The notes: generated by a model from the sequence alone, not told the origin. DNA of 18,225 nucleotides from Methylothermaceae bacterium (GCA_027024125.1 JALVSV010000110.1:1-18225); one strand, 5' to 3'. Shown: positions 7,202 through 15,305, counted from the stretch's first letter. Made by a program: numbers and translations.

Positions 7202-7678
7202 ATGACCGGACAGTTGCTGGCCACCTTGATCGCCATGTTTCTGGTTCTGGCGGTGGCAGTCGGATTGAGTGTCTATGTCATCCGCCGGTATGTGCTTGGC
7301 CAGCGGAACTGGCAGGTCACCGAGGGCAGGATCACCCATGTCGGGATGGATTCAATCTCTCATCGCCGCTCCGGTGCCAAGCTGTATGGTGCCCGGGTGA
7401 ACTATGAATACCATGTGGGGGGCAAAACCTATCATGGCAGCCATATTCGGCCCGATTACATTTACACGGCCAAAGAGGCCTTTCACCGTGAGATCCTCAA
7501 GCGCTATCATGAGGGAAAGCGGGTAAAGGTCCGTTACAATGCCAGAAATCCGACTGAAGCATTCCTTGAAATAGGCCTCCCCAGAATCCTGCTTGTGCTA
7601 TTTGGTTTAGCCATCGTGTTTCTGCTTGCCGTTTTTGTGGTATTGGCCGAAGTGGTCACGGGGTTGGAACTGCTTTAA
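7202..7678 (+). CDS. Small DUF3592 membrane protein embedded in the fhc operon
   Basis: The protein is 158 aa from ATG 7202; a TTG at 7193 is an alternative, and neither has a clear Shine-Dalgarno. One helix occupies about residues 5-28. A soluble segment of about 90 residues follows, with VNYEYHVGGKTYHGS and KVRYNARNPTEAFLE. A second helix spans about residues 125-150. This is the DUF3592 layout, with the two helices enclosing an extramembrane beta domain. The same domain occurs in the minus-strand protein at 770-3025 (compare FRYQVGGRTYTGN and VAYNPDDPSEAVLE). The gene lies between fhcB (10-nt gap) and fhcA (52-nt gap) on the same strand, so it is very likely cotranscribed. No function is known for DUF3592; membrane attachment of the Fhc complex is only a guess. 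Confidence 0.85.
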   Translation: MTGQLLATLIAMFLVLAVAVGLSVYVIRRYVLGQRNWQVTEGRITHVGMDSISHRRSGAKLYGARVNYEYHVGGKTYHGSHIRPDYIYTAKEAFHREILKRYHEGKRVKVRYNARNPTEAFLEIGLPRILLVLFGLAIVFLLAVFVVLAEVVTGLELL

Positions 7679-7730
7679 TTTAAGATTCTTCTTTTTTACA
7701 CCCAATTATCAGGAATAAAGGAATTCTTTA

Positions 7731-9398
7731 ATGCTGATCAAACTCACCGGTGGAACGGTTTACGATCCGGCTCACCGCGTCAATGGCCGGGTCCACAATC
7801 TCTATATTCAGGATGGCCGTATTGTGGATCCTCCGGCGGGCGCTCACGTGGATATCGAATACGATCTTCACGGCATGGTGGTGATGGCAGGTGCCATCGA
7901 CATGCACACCCACATTGGTGGCGGCAAGGTCAACATTGCCCGCACGATGTTGCCGGAGGATCACCGCGCCGATCCCGTGACCCATACCGAGCATCTGCGT
8001 TCGGGATGTGGCCACGCAGCCCCAAGCACCCTGACCACCGGCTACCGTTACGCGGAAATGGGCTTTACCGCGGCATTCGAACCTGCCGTGCTGCCGGTCA
8101 ATGCCCGCCAGGCCCACATGGAGATGGGGGACATTCCGATTCTGGACAAGGGCGGATACGTCATGCTGGGAAGCGACGATTTTCTGCTCAGGATGATGCA
8201 TGACGGTGCAGACCAGAAAGCCATCAACGACTATGTCGCCTGGACGCTCAATGCCAGTCAATGCATTGGCATCAAGGTAGTCAATCCCGGAGGCATCAGT
8301 GCTTTCAAGTTCAACCAGAGAGCCTTGGATCTGGACGAGGAGCATACTTATTATGGCGTCACTCCACGCCAGGTGCTCAAGGTGCTGGCCACCGCAGTCA
8401 ACGAACTCGCGGTACCCCATCCACTCCATGTGCACGGATGTAATCTGGGGGTGCCGGGGAACATGGAGACGACACTGAAGACCATCGGTGGCATCGAGGG
8501 ATTGCCGATCCATTTGACCCATATCCAGTTCCACAGTTATGGCACCGAAGGGGATTTCAAGTTTTCCTCGGGTGCGGCGCAGATTGCCGAGGCCATCAAT
8601 GCCAACCGCAATGTGACGGTGGACGTGGGGCAGATCCTGTTTGGCCAGACGGTGACCGCGTCAGGTGACAATATGCGTCAGCATGCCAATGCCGGTCATG
8701 CCCATCCCCACAAATGGGTCTGCATGGACATCGAATGCGATGCGGGATGCGGGGTGGTGCCCTTCAGATACCGTGACAAGAACTTCGTCAACGCGTTGCA
8801 GTGGGCCATCGGACTGGAGATTTTCCTGCTGGTGGAGGATCCCTGGCGGGTGTTCCTGACCACCGATCACCCCAATGGCGCGCCCTTCACCAGTTATCCC
8901 CATCTGATCCGTCTGTTGATGGACCGGAGTTTCCGCAACGAACAACTGTCCAGACTCCATCCGGAAGCGCAGAAGATGACGACGCTGGCTTCCATCGAGC
9001 GCGAGTATTCCCTCTATGAAATTGCCATCATGACCCGCGCCGCTGCCGCCGAGCTGGTGGGCCTGTCCGATCGTGGTCATTTGGGGGCTGGGGCGGCTGC
9101 CGATATCACCGTCTATGTGCCGGACGACGACCGGGAAAAGATGTTCAGCCGCCCCAGGTATGTCTTCAAGGATGGTCAGCTGGTGGTCAGGGATGGCCAG
9201 GTGGTGAACGTGGTATGGGGCACCACTCACGTAGTCAAACCGGAATACGATCCGGCCATCGAAAAACAACTGGCAAGCTATTTCGACCGTTATCAAACCA
9301 TGAAACTGGACAATTTCATCATTCAGGCCGACGAAATCTCCGAGGATGGCCGGGGCAGTGTCACCATCCATCCCTGCTGGGGAGGACGTGGCGTATGA
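7731..9398 (+). CDS. fhcA: Formyltransferase/hydrolase complex subunit A, formylmethanofuran hydrolase
   Basis: The 555-aa amidohydrolase-superfamily protein starts at an ATG with AAAGGAA 7 nt upstream. It hydrolyses the N-formyl group of formyl-methanofuran (or its bacterial analogue methylofuran) to formate. Metal-binding candidates in family order are H59 and H61 (DMHTHIGGGK), K182 in GIKVVNPGG as the carboxylated Lys, H233/H235 in PLHVHGCNLG, H261/H264 in HLTHIQFHSYG, and D379 in TTDHPNG. All expected positions are filled, so the hydrolase should be active. Length is normal for FwdA/FhcA. The TGA overlaps the ATG of fhcD by 4 nt, indicating translational coupling. Work on the archaeal and bacterial families supports a binuclear metal site; the residue assignments are by eye. 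Confidence 0.95.
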   Translation: MLIKLTGGTVYDPAHRVNGRVHNLYIQDGRIVDPPAGAHVDIEYDLHGMVVMAGAIDMHTHIGGGKVNIARTMLPEDHRADPVTHTEHLRSGCGHAAPSTLTTGYRYAEMGFTAAFEPAVLPVNARQAHMEMGDIPILDKGGYVMLGSDDFLLRMMHDGADQKAINDYVAWTLNASQCIGIKVVNPGGISAFKFNQRALDLDEEHTYYGVTPRQVLKVLATAVNELAVPHPLHVHGCNLGVPGNMETTLKTIGGIEGLPIHLTHIQFHSYGTEGDFKFSSGAAQIAEAINANRNVTVDVGQILFGQTVTASGDNMRQHANAGHAHPHKWVCMDIECDAGCGVVPFRYRDKNFVNALQWAIGLEIFLLVEDPWRVFLTTDHPNGAPFTSYPHLIRLLMDRSFRNEQLSRLHPEAQKMTTLASIEREYSLYEIAIMTRAAAAELVGLSDRGHLGAGAAADITVYVPDDDREKMFSRPRYVFKDGQLVVRDGQVVNVVWGTTHVVKPEYDPAIEKQLASYFDRYQTMKLDNFIIQADEISEDGRGSVTIHPCWGGRGV

Positions 9399-10291
9399 TC
9401 ATCAATGGAATCGCCATCGACGACACCTTTGCCGAGGCTTTTCCCATGAAAGCCACCCGGGTGATCATCACTGCCCTGAACCTGGAATGGGCCTATCATG
9501 CCGCCCGCGCCATGTCCGGTTTTGCCACCTCGGTCATCGCCTGCGGTTGCGAAGCGGGCATCGAGAGGGAAATGGATCCTGGCGAAACCCCGGACGGACG
9601 GCCCGGGCTGTCGGTTTTGTTTTTCGCCATGGGCGGCAAGGGATTGACCAAACAAGTGCAGACCCGGGCCGGCCAGTGCGTCTTGACCTCACCCACGTCG
9701 GCATTGTTTGCCGGTATCGATTCGGGCAAACCGATTCCGCTGGGGGAGAATATGCGTTTCTACGGCGACGGATTCCAGATTTCCAAAGTGATCAACGGCA
9801 AGCGTTACTGGCGTATCCCGGTGATGGATGGGGAATTTCTCACGGAAGAAGCCACTTATATGACCGATGCAGTGGGAGGTGGTAATTTTCTTATCCTGGC
9901 CGAATCCCAGCCCCAGGCCCTGGCGGCCTGTGAGGCGGCGGTGGCGGCGATGAAAAAGATTCCCAATGTCATCATGCCGTTCCCGGGAGGTGTGGTGCGG
10001 TCGGGTTCCAAAGTGGGATCTAAATACAAGGCCCTCAATGCCAGTACCAATGATGCATTCTGCCCCACCCTGAAAGGGGTGACCCAGACCCAGCTTTCGC
10101 CCGAGATCGAGTCGGTGATGGAAATCGTCCTCGACGGGCTGACCAAGGAGGACATCGGCAAGGCGATGCGGGCCGGGATAGAGGCGGTGTGCAGTCTAGG
10201 GGTGGACAACGGTATTCGCCGCATCAGCGCCGGCAACTACGGTGGCAAATTGGGCCCTTACCATTTTCATTTGCGGGAGATCTTGGCATGA
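9395..10291 (+). CDS. fhcD: Formylmethanofuran:tetrahydromethanopterin formyltransferase
   Basis: The 298-aa protein has the normal Ftr/FhcD length. It transfers the formyl group from N5-formyl-tetrahydromethanopterin to methanofuran or its analogue, the first half of the formate-forming step. Conserved stretches seen are the start INGIAIDDTFAEAFPMKATR, GFATSVIACGCEAGIE, DGRPGLSVLFFAM, TSPTSALFAG and the ISAGNYGGKLGPYHF end. The ATG overlaps the fhcA stop (ATGA at 9395-9398) with GGAGG 9 nt upstream inside fhcA. The stop overlaps the fhcC start in the same way, so A, D and C are translationally coupled and probably made in fixed ratio. Confidence 0.96.
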   Translation: MIINGIAIDDTFAEAFPMKATRVIITALNLEWAYHAARAMSGFATSVIACGCEAGIEREMDPGETPDGRPGLSVLFFAMGGKGLTKQVQTRAGQCVLTSPTSALFAGIDSGKPIPLGENMRFYGDGFQISKVINGKRYWRIPVMDGEFLTEEATYMTDAVGGGNFLILAESQPQALAACEAAVAAMKKIPNVIMPFPGGVVRSGSKVGSKYKALNASTNDAFCPTLKGVTQTQLSPEIESVMEIVLDGLTKEDIGKAMRAGIEAVCSLGVDNGIRRISAGNYGGKLGPYHFHLREILA

Positions 10292-11103
10292 CCGGTTTGA
10301 CGCTTACCTTGAAGGCCACTCCAGAGCGCAGGGTGGACCTGTCGCCTCTGTCGTCTATTCTCCATCTGACCATGGCGGAAATCGGGGCCTTGAAACTATG
10401 GTCTGGGAAGCGGCGTTTGCGAGTGGATGAGTTGTTCGACATCCAGCCGGGTGAAACCTCCAGGTTGACCATCAAAAATGCCTGCACTCGTCTCGATTAT
10501 ATTGGCAGGGATGCCAATGGAATGGAAATCACCGTGGAAGGGGATGCCGGAGCCTACCTGGGGATAGGGTTGAAATCGGGCTCAATTCGCGTCACGGGAA
10601 ATACTGACATATTTGCTGCCTGCGAAATGCGCGGGGGCTTGATTCAGATTGATGGGGATGCTGGGGATTTCCTTGGGGCGGCACTACCCGGAAATAAACG
10701 TGGCATGCGTGGGGGTATTGTTTTAGTAAGAGGAAATAGCGGCGACCGCTGTGGCGACGAGATGCGTCGGGGCATCATCCTGGTCGAGGGAAATGTGGGT
10801 AATTACTGTGCCTCGCGGATGATTGCTGGTACGATTGCAGTTATGGGTACGACCGGTGATTATCCAGGCTACGCGCTACGTCGGGGGACTTTGCTGTTGT
10901 GGCAGCAACCCAGGCACATTCCTCCGACCTTTGGCGATTGCGGTACCCATACGTTGTCCTATCTGCCCCTGTGGTTTGCGGCATTGAGATCGCTCAAAAG
11001 CCGGTTTGCGGATCCAAAGAACACCTTCAATCGCGTGCACCGTTATGGGGGTGACTTGGGATCCGTCGGTAGGGGGGAGATACTGGTCAGAGTGGAATCA
11101 TAG
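10288..11103 (+). CDS. fhcC: Formyltransferase/hydrolase complex subunit C
   Basis: The 271-aa protein starts at ATG 10288, overlapping the fhcD stop, with GGGAGA 7 nt upstream. The frame is open further 5', but that stretch lies inside fhcD. It begins MTGLTLTLKATPERRVDLSP, the usual opening of bacterial FhcC, then shows a small N-terminal domain to about residue 75. From there it runs through beta-helical repeats of the type GDAGAYLGIGLKSGSIRVTGN, ending near GTLLLW. Its C-terminus lacks the RPP/SGDSIELNKGEIL pattern of the paralogue at the window start. FhcC is the non-catalytic subunit joining FhcD to the A/B part of the complex. It is the last recognised fhc gene of the operon. Confidence 0.94.
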   Translation: MTGLTLTLKATPERRVDLSPLSSILHLTMAEIGALKLWSGKRRLRVDELFDIQPGETSRLTIKNACTRLDYIGRDANGMEITVEGDAGAYLGIGLKSGSIRVTGNTDIFAACEMRGGLIQIDGDAGDFLGAALPGNKRGMRGGIVLVRGNSGDRCGDEMRRGIILVEGNVGNYCASRMIAGTIAVMGTTGDYPGYALRRGTLLLWQQPRHIPPTFGDCGTHTLSYLPLWFAALRSLKSRFADPKNTFNRVHRYGGDLGSVGRGEILVRVES

Positions 11104-11153
11104 GTTGAAACGATAATAAAACCAATTCAGCAAGTGCAAAGGGGAGGAAACTG

Positions 11154-11576
11154 ATGATTGTGACATTAATGACTGGACTGACCATCCTGTTCGTGGTGTA
11201 TATCCTGTATATCGTGTTCACTACATTGAGAACCGGCTGTGATGAGCAGGAAGCTGTCAGCAGGCCGGAACCAACACCCGCAGCAAAGGCTCCGGCGGAA
11301 AAACCCACAGCCGAACCGGCACCTGCCAAGGCTGAGGCTGCCCCAAGCGAAGAAGAAATTGTCCAGGTCAAACAGTTCCGCCATCCGGATACGGGTGAAA
11401 CTGCGGCGGTTCCCACCAATTACCGGTTCGCCAAGCGCTGGATCAAAGAGGCCCTGGTCAAGGAAGGTCTGCTGGATCGCATCTATAAGAACAACGAACT
11501 CCAGGATGATGCCATCAACCAGAAGGTCAGGGAAGCCTTGGAAAAGTTCAAGACCCTGAAAAAATACTGGGCCTGA
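11154..11576 (+). CDS. Small membrane-anchored protein at the tail of the fhc operon
   Basis: The 140-aa product starts at an ATG with GGGGAGGA 5 nt upstream. One hydrophobic helix covers about residues 4-26, followed by TGCDEQ. A Pro/Ala/Glu/Lys-rich linker runs from about 38 to 65, and a charged C-terminal domain of about 65 residues starts at QVKQFRHPDTGETAAVPTNY. The final part, RWIKEALVKEGLLDRIYKNN to LKKYWA, is predicted helical. I do not recognise a named family. The short 50-nt gap after fhcC suggests cotranscription. The architecture of a tether plus an exposed helical domain would suit a membrane anchor or scaffold, but that is inference only. Confidence 0.8.
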   Translation: MIVTLMTGLTILFVVYILYIVFTTLRTGCDEQEAVSRPEPTPAAKAPAEKPTAEPAPAKAEAAPSEEEIVQVKQFRHPDTGETAAVPTNYRFAKRWIKEALVKEGLLDRIYKNNELQDDAINQKVREALEKFKTLKKYWA

Positions 11577-11620
11577 TATTGTTTTGATCTAAAGCCTCCA
11601 GGTAAGGCGGGAGGGGTGCC

Positions 11621-12181
11621 GTGACCACTGCTTTCAAGTACAGCCTCTATGACCGCCTGCTCTCCCTGCCAGAGAATCTGACCGGCGAGATTCTCGATGG
11701 CCAGCTTTATACCCAGCCCAGGCCAAGTGGTCCCCATGCATGGGCCGAGTCCGTACTGAGTGCAGAACTGTTGGATCCCTTTGCTCGTGGCCTGGGTGGT
11801 CCGGGGGGGTGGTGGATCCTGGTAGAGCCGGAAATCCATTTCATTCGGGATACCGAAGTGGCTGTTCCGGATCTTGCCGGCTGGCGGCGTGAGCGCATGC
11901 CGAAAATACCCAGAGGTCACCGTTTCGAAGTTGTACCCGACTGGGTCTGTGAGATTGTTTCCCCCTCCACCGAAAGCAAGGACCGGCGCATCAAGATGCC
12001 TGTCTATGCCCATTATGGAGTCAAGTACCCATGGTTGATCGATCCTGAAGAGCGTACCTTGGAAGCTTATGCGTTGAAAGGGGGTAAGTGGGATCTGACA
12101 GGTAAATTCAGAGGTGATGATTCTGTGGCTGTTGCACCCTTCGATGCGGTAACAATCGCTTTGGCTGATTTATGGGTGTGA
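11621..12181 (+). CDS. Uma2-family (DUF820) restriction-endonuclease-like protein
   Basis: The 186-aa protein starts at GTG 11621 with GGGAGGGG shortly upstream. It shows the Uma2 pattern: N-terminal YDRLLSLPENLTGEILDGQL, PSGPHAWAESVLSAEL, VEPEIHF with AVPDLAGWRRERMP, then PDWVCEIVSPSTESKDRRIK and YAHYGVKYPWLIDPEERTLEAY. The PD...ExV...K residues of the PD-(D/E)xK nuclease fold are present (D in AVPDLAG, E in VCEIVSPS, downstream K). Uma2 proteins are abundant in cyanobacteria and patchy elsewhere; their substrate is mostly unknown. The last 10 nt overlap the nucleotidyltransferase start, tying it to the following pair. Confidence 0.88.
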   Translation: MTTAFKYSLYDRLLSLPENLTGEILDGQLYTQPRPSGPHAWAESVLSAELLDPFARGLGGPGGWWILVEPEIHFIRDTEVAVPDLAGWRRERMPKIPRGHRFEVVPDWVCEIVSPSTESKDRRIKMPVYAHYGVKYPWLIDPEERTLEAYALKGGKWDLTGKFRGDDSVAVAPFDAVTIALADLWV

Positions 12182-12507
12182 ACGAAACCTTACCCAAGGC
12201 CCATCAAAAAAAATCTGTGGATGAACGATTATCTGCCATCGTCCATTATCTGATCGAGACCATTGGGCCAAAAAGGATTTTTCTATTCGGTTCCAGGGCC
12301 AAAGGTGTATCCCGCATGGGTTCAGATATTGATTTGGCTGTGGAAGGCGGAAGGGAATTGTCGTTCAGGGAAGAGAGAAAGTTGACGGAAGCGCTAGACC
12401 GGCTTGCAGGAATCTACAGTGTCGATCTTGTTTTGATGGAAAGGGTGGACCATGCTTTCCGCAAGATGATCGAGGAGACAGGACAGATTCTGTATGAACA
12501 AGACTGA
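12172..12507 (+). CDS. MNT-type nucleotidyltransferase (minimal NTase, antitoxin-like)
   Basis: The 111-aa protein is the usual size for minimal nucleotidyltransferases of the pol-beta superfamily. It carries GSRAKG (residues 40-45), the two metal-binding Asp in SDIDLA (D52, D54) and the third Asp in SVDLVLM (D85), so the catalytic triad is complete. Such proteins transfer nucleotides and, in MntA/HepT pairs, AMPylate the HEPN partner to neutralise it. The start ATG lies inside the end of the Uma2 gene with no strong Shine-Dalgarno, so translation probably depends on coupling. The end overlaps the next gene by 14 nt. Confidence 0.9.
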   Translation: MGVNETLPKAHQKKSVDERLSAIVHYLIETIGPKRIFLFGSRAKGVSRMGSDIDLAVEGGRELSFREERKLTEALDRLAGIYSVDLVLMERVDHAFRKMIEETGQILYEQD

Positions 12508-12883
12508 TGTCCTTCTTGCCATCGAACGTTTGGAGCAGGCCTGTACCAGCTTGGAGGACGCGGTGTCGCGGGCCAGGGATGATCTTGATCGCGATGGGGT
12601 CATCCAGCGGTTTGAATTCACTGTGGAACTGCTCTGGAAGACATTGAAGATCCTGCTTGAATATCAGGGGATTACCTGTCAAAGCCCACGAAATTGCATC
12701 AAGCTGGCGTTCCGCCATGGCGTCATTGAAGACGACGAGATCCTCCTGGATATGCTTGAGGACAGAAACCGCAGTTCATACGTCTACAACGAGCAGATCG
12801 CTGAAGCCATATTCCTGAGAATTCGGACCATATACAGCCAGGCCATCCGGCGGGTGCTCGAAGGTCTCAGGGGCAAAGTCTGA
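12494..12883 (+). CDS. Nucleotidyltransferase substrate-binding protein, HI0074/HEPN-like
   Basis: The 129-aa all-helical protein has the HI0074 signature: QRFEFTVELLWKTLKILLEYQG near residues 38-58, then SPRNCIKLAFRHGVI and LLDMLEDRNRSSYVYNE. The partner NTase lies directly upstream with a 14-nt overlap, as in known HI0073/HI0074 and MntA/HepT pairs. The HEPN RX4HXY motif reads R91-N-R-S-S-Y96-V-Y98, so the usual His is Tyr while R91 and the final Tyr (the AMPylation acceptor in HepT) remain. Classical HEPN RNases need the His, so this copy may be a weak or inactive nuclease or only an NTase substrate. That consequence is inferred. Confidence 0.88.
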   Translation: MNKTDVLLAIERLEQACTSLEDAVSRARDDLDRDGVIQRFEFTVELLWKTLKILLEYQGITCQSPRNCIKLAFRHGVIEDDEILLDMLEDRNRSSYVYNEQIAEAIFLRIRTIYSQAIRRVLEGLRGKV

Positions 12884-13392
12884 ATTGTGCCAGATGTCCT
12901 GAAGGCTGACCCGGTATTTGCCCGGCATCAACTGTCGCCTCTCCTTGCAGGGAGCAGGTGTGAAATCTGCCTTAACCCGTAAGTGCCACTACACTTGAGC
13001 CTGGGTTGACAGCCAATTTCCTTTTCTCGTCAAAGGTGGAAGCCAACACTAGTGGCTGACGTAAGCAGGTCCGAGGTGGTTTCATTTTCCGGCCCAAAAC
13101 AGGTATGCGCATGAGACCACTTGGTTTTTGTTGAAAAAATCCGCAAGAAGGCCAATGCAAGATGGTTTGACCATCAGAATCCTGTCGAAACCCGGCAGAT
13201 CATACGGGCTTTGCTAGAATCAAGTTAATCTGGTTTGAAAAAAGATTCAGCAAATTGGGAGAAACGGATCATGAAATTGTACTGGAACGGCTGCAGGCAG
13301 GGAGGGATCCGGCTTTCTCCAATGAAATATCCGGGCTGGTCGAGTAGATGACTATTGGGTGAGCGTTTTACCTGCTGCAAGTAAGATAGTCG
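12884..13392. other. Gene-poor region between the NTase cassette and the glycan locus
   Basis: No complete gene is visible in 509 nt. Near 12976-13008 lies an imperfect nested hairpin (outer AACCC/GGGTT, inner AAGTG/CACTT) with no T-tract. From 13115 to 13347 two overlapping frames have protein-like content without good starts; these are listed as a possible remnant. A TGCTAGAAT sequence (13212-13220) resembles an extended -10 box with no -35 and could drive the ABC exporter gene 170 nt downstream. Confidence 0.4.
13115..13347 (+). pseudogene. Possible gene remnant in two frames
   Basis: The frame 13115-13228 reads as protein-like sequence (VEKIRKKANARWFDHQ, VETRQIIRALLESS, stop TAA) but has only a TTG start and no Shine-Dalgarno. 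A second frame, 13171-13347, overlaps it and reads IWFEKRFSKLGETDHEIVLE followed by RDPAFSNEISGLVE, with no usable start. Adjacent coding-like fragments in different frames suggest one decayed gene with a frameshift. I do not recognise the family, and chance ORFs cannot be excluded. Confidence 0.25.
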
Positions 13393-15171
13393 ATGTTTGA
13401 TAGTTTCAAAAAACTGTTGGCCCTGTTGAACCCGACCGAGCGTTTTGGCTTCCTTGTGCTGGTTGGGTTGATGTTGTTCGAGGCCCTCCTCGAGATAGTT
13501 AGTCTTTATTTGGTGCCGGTTTATGTCGGATTGTTGGCTTACCCAGAACGGGTGACCGACTATCTGCCGCCGCAATGGGCCGGGTTTAAGCGGATGGACG
13601 CTCTGCTTTGGGCTTCTGCAGCTGTGGTGGGTTTTTTTACCCTGAAGTTGTTCATCAATACCGGTGCCACCTGGCTGCGTACCCGCTATGCCCAGAACCG
13701 GGCGCTACGTCTCAGCCAGCGCCTCTATACTGGATATCTCAATGCGCCTTACGAATACCATCTTCGCCATAACAGCGCGCAGCTACAACGTAACCTCAAC
13801 AGTGAAAGTATCCACTTGGCAGAGCGGGTCCTGGTGCCGTTACTGGAGATGTCCACGCAAGGAGTCATCATCGTTGCGGTGATGGCCGCATTCCTGTTTT
13901 ATGTTCCACTTCAGGCATTGGCGGTACTATTGGGCTGTTTGGGTGTTGCCGCATGGGTGGTGTGGAGGCAACAGCACAAGGTCCGCACAGCCGGCAAGGC
14001 GGCGCAGGAAAGGCGCGGCAGGTTGGTTCAACACGTCAACGAGGGGTTGGGCTGTGTCAAGGAAATCAAGCTACTGGGGCGGGAAGGCTACTTTCTGCGT
14101 CGGTTTCATAATGATTTCGCGGCACTTATGGAGCGGCAACGATACTCCCAGGTACTGGCAGCCAAGTTCATTCCTGGATGGGTGGAACTGGCGACGATAT
14201 TCGCTTTGGTGGGCATGGTGCTGTTGTTGTTCCATCAGGGCAACGGTGCCGAACAAGTACTGCAGATCGTCACCGTCTGCGCGGTCGGTCTGGCACGGTT
14301 GAAAGGATCCCTGTCCGGTTTCATGGCCAAATATAGCATGCTACAGCATTATCGGGTGGCCCTGGATGTGATATACCGGGACATTCAGGCCTTGGAATCA
14401 TTGCCTCAGGCGCAACAAGACGAAGATTCATCCCAGTTCAAATTCCATTCTCTGGAGCTGAAGGACGTCCATTATCGCTATCCTGGAGCGACAAAAGATA
14501 CCTTAAAGGGAATCGACCTGACGATCCGTAAAGGGGAGGCGGTAGGCTTCATCGGCAAGACCGGTGCCGGCAAATCGACTCTCATCGATGTGATCATAGG
14601 GCTTTTGGAGCCGCAACAGGGTGGCATTTTTTTGAATGGGAAGCCGTTGCAACCACAATTACGAGACTGGCAGCACTGCATCGGTTACGTTCCACAGTCG
14701 TTATCATTGGTAGATGGCACCCTGTGGGAAAATATAGCCTTGGGGCTCAAGGCCGAAGCGATTGATAATATCGCCCTGAAACGCGCGGTAAAAAAAGCCC
14801 AGCTTCAGGAGTTGGTGGAACGGTTGCCAGATGGGTTGGATACCATCATCGGCGAACGGGGCATTCGCCTGTCCGGGGGGCAACGTCAGCGGGTGGCGAT
14901 TGCAAGAGCGCTTTATCATGATCCGGAGATTCTAGTGCTGGACGAAGGAACCTCAGCGTTGGATATGGATACGGAAAGGGAGGTGATTCTGGCGGTGGAA
15001 GGCTTAAAAGGAAGGATCACGATTTTGATGATTGCGCATCGACTGAGTACGCTGAGTAATTGTGATCGGGTTATTTCACTCAAGGCTGGTGCGATTGTTA
15101 AGAATGAAAGGGAAGCTAGGAACATTGCATTTCTTTCTGAAGGGCATGCTCATAGAAGAGATGTGTCGTGA
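13393..15171 (+). CDS. ABC exporter with fused permease and ATPase domains, PglK-like
   Basis: The 592-aa protein has an N-terminal six-helix type I exporter transmembrane domain (to about residue 330), including the coupling region LLGREGYFLRRFHNDFAAL. A C-terminal ATPase domain follows: Walker A GKTGAGKST (388-396), signature LSGGQ (493-497), Walker B VLDE with D517 and catalytic E518, then the AHRLST switch His. The overall pattern fits PglK/WlaB-like flippases, which move lipid-linked oligosaccharides across the inner membrane. Lipid A or peptide export is an alternative. Its position at the head of genes for a DUF115 protein, glycosyltransferase and sulfotransferase supports glycan export. 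The start ATG has only a weak upstream purine run (AAGATAG). Confidence 0.88.
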   Translation: MFDSFKKLLALLNPTERFGFLVLVGLMLFEALLEIVSLYLVPVYVGLLAYPERVTDYLPPQWAGFKRMDALLWASAAVVGFFTLKLFINTGATWLRTRYAQNRALRLSQRLYTGYLNAPYEYHLRHNSAQLQRNLNSESIHLAERVLVPLLEMSTQGVIIVAVMAAFLFYVPLQALAVLLGCLGVAAWVVWRQQHKVRTAGKAAQERRGRLVQHVNEGLGCVKEIKLLGREGYFLRRFHNDFAALMERQRYSQVLAAKFIPGWVELATIFALVGMVLLLFHQGNGAEQVLQIVTVCAVGLARLKGSLSGFMAKYSMLQHYRVALDVIYRDIQALESLPQAQQDEDSSQFKFHSLELKDVHYRYPGATKDTLKGIDLTIRKGEAVGFIGKTGAGKSTLIDVIIGLLEPQQGGIFLNGKPLQPQLRDWQHCIGYVPQSLSLVDGTLWENIALGLKAEAIDNIALKRAVKKAQLQELVERLPDGLDTIIGERGIRLSGGQRQRVAIARALYHDPEILVLDEGTSALDMDTEREVILAVEGLKGRITILMIAHRLSTLSNCDRVISLKAGAIVKNEREARNIAFLSEGHAHRRDVS

Positions 15172-15305
15172 TGTTTTTTTCTATGAACCAATGTCGTCAA
15201 TGTCTGCCTTGAGAAGGCCTTTGATTATATCAGGCAATATTACTCTAATCTTTAATGTGTTGATGAAAATGGTCCCGTGTATATGTGGATAAAAGAAGGG
15301 GTGTG

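Noticed and set aside
11597..11616. Possible hairpin CCTCC/GGAGG covering the Uma2 ribosome binding site
   Set aside because: The stem is only 5-6 bp with about a 10-nt loop; too weak to claim regulation.
13271..13351. 26-aa ORF with GGAGAA in front of its ATG
   Set aside because: It is very short, overlaps the better protein-like frame, and has no recognisable content.
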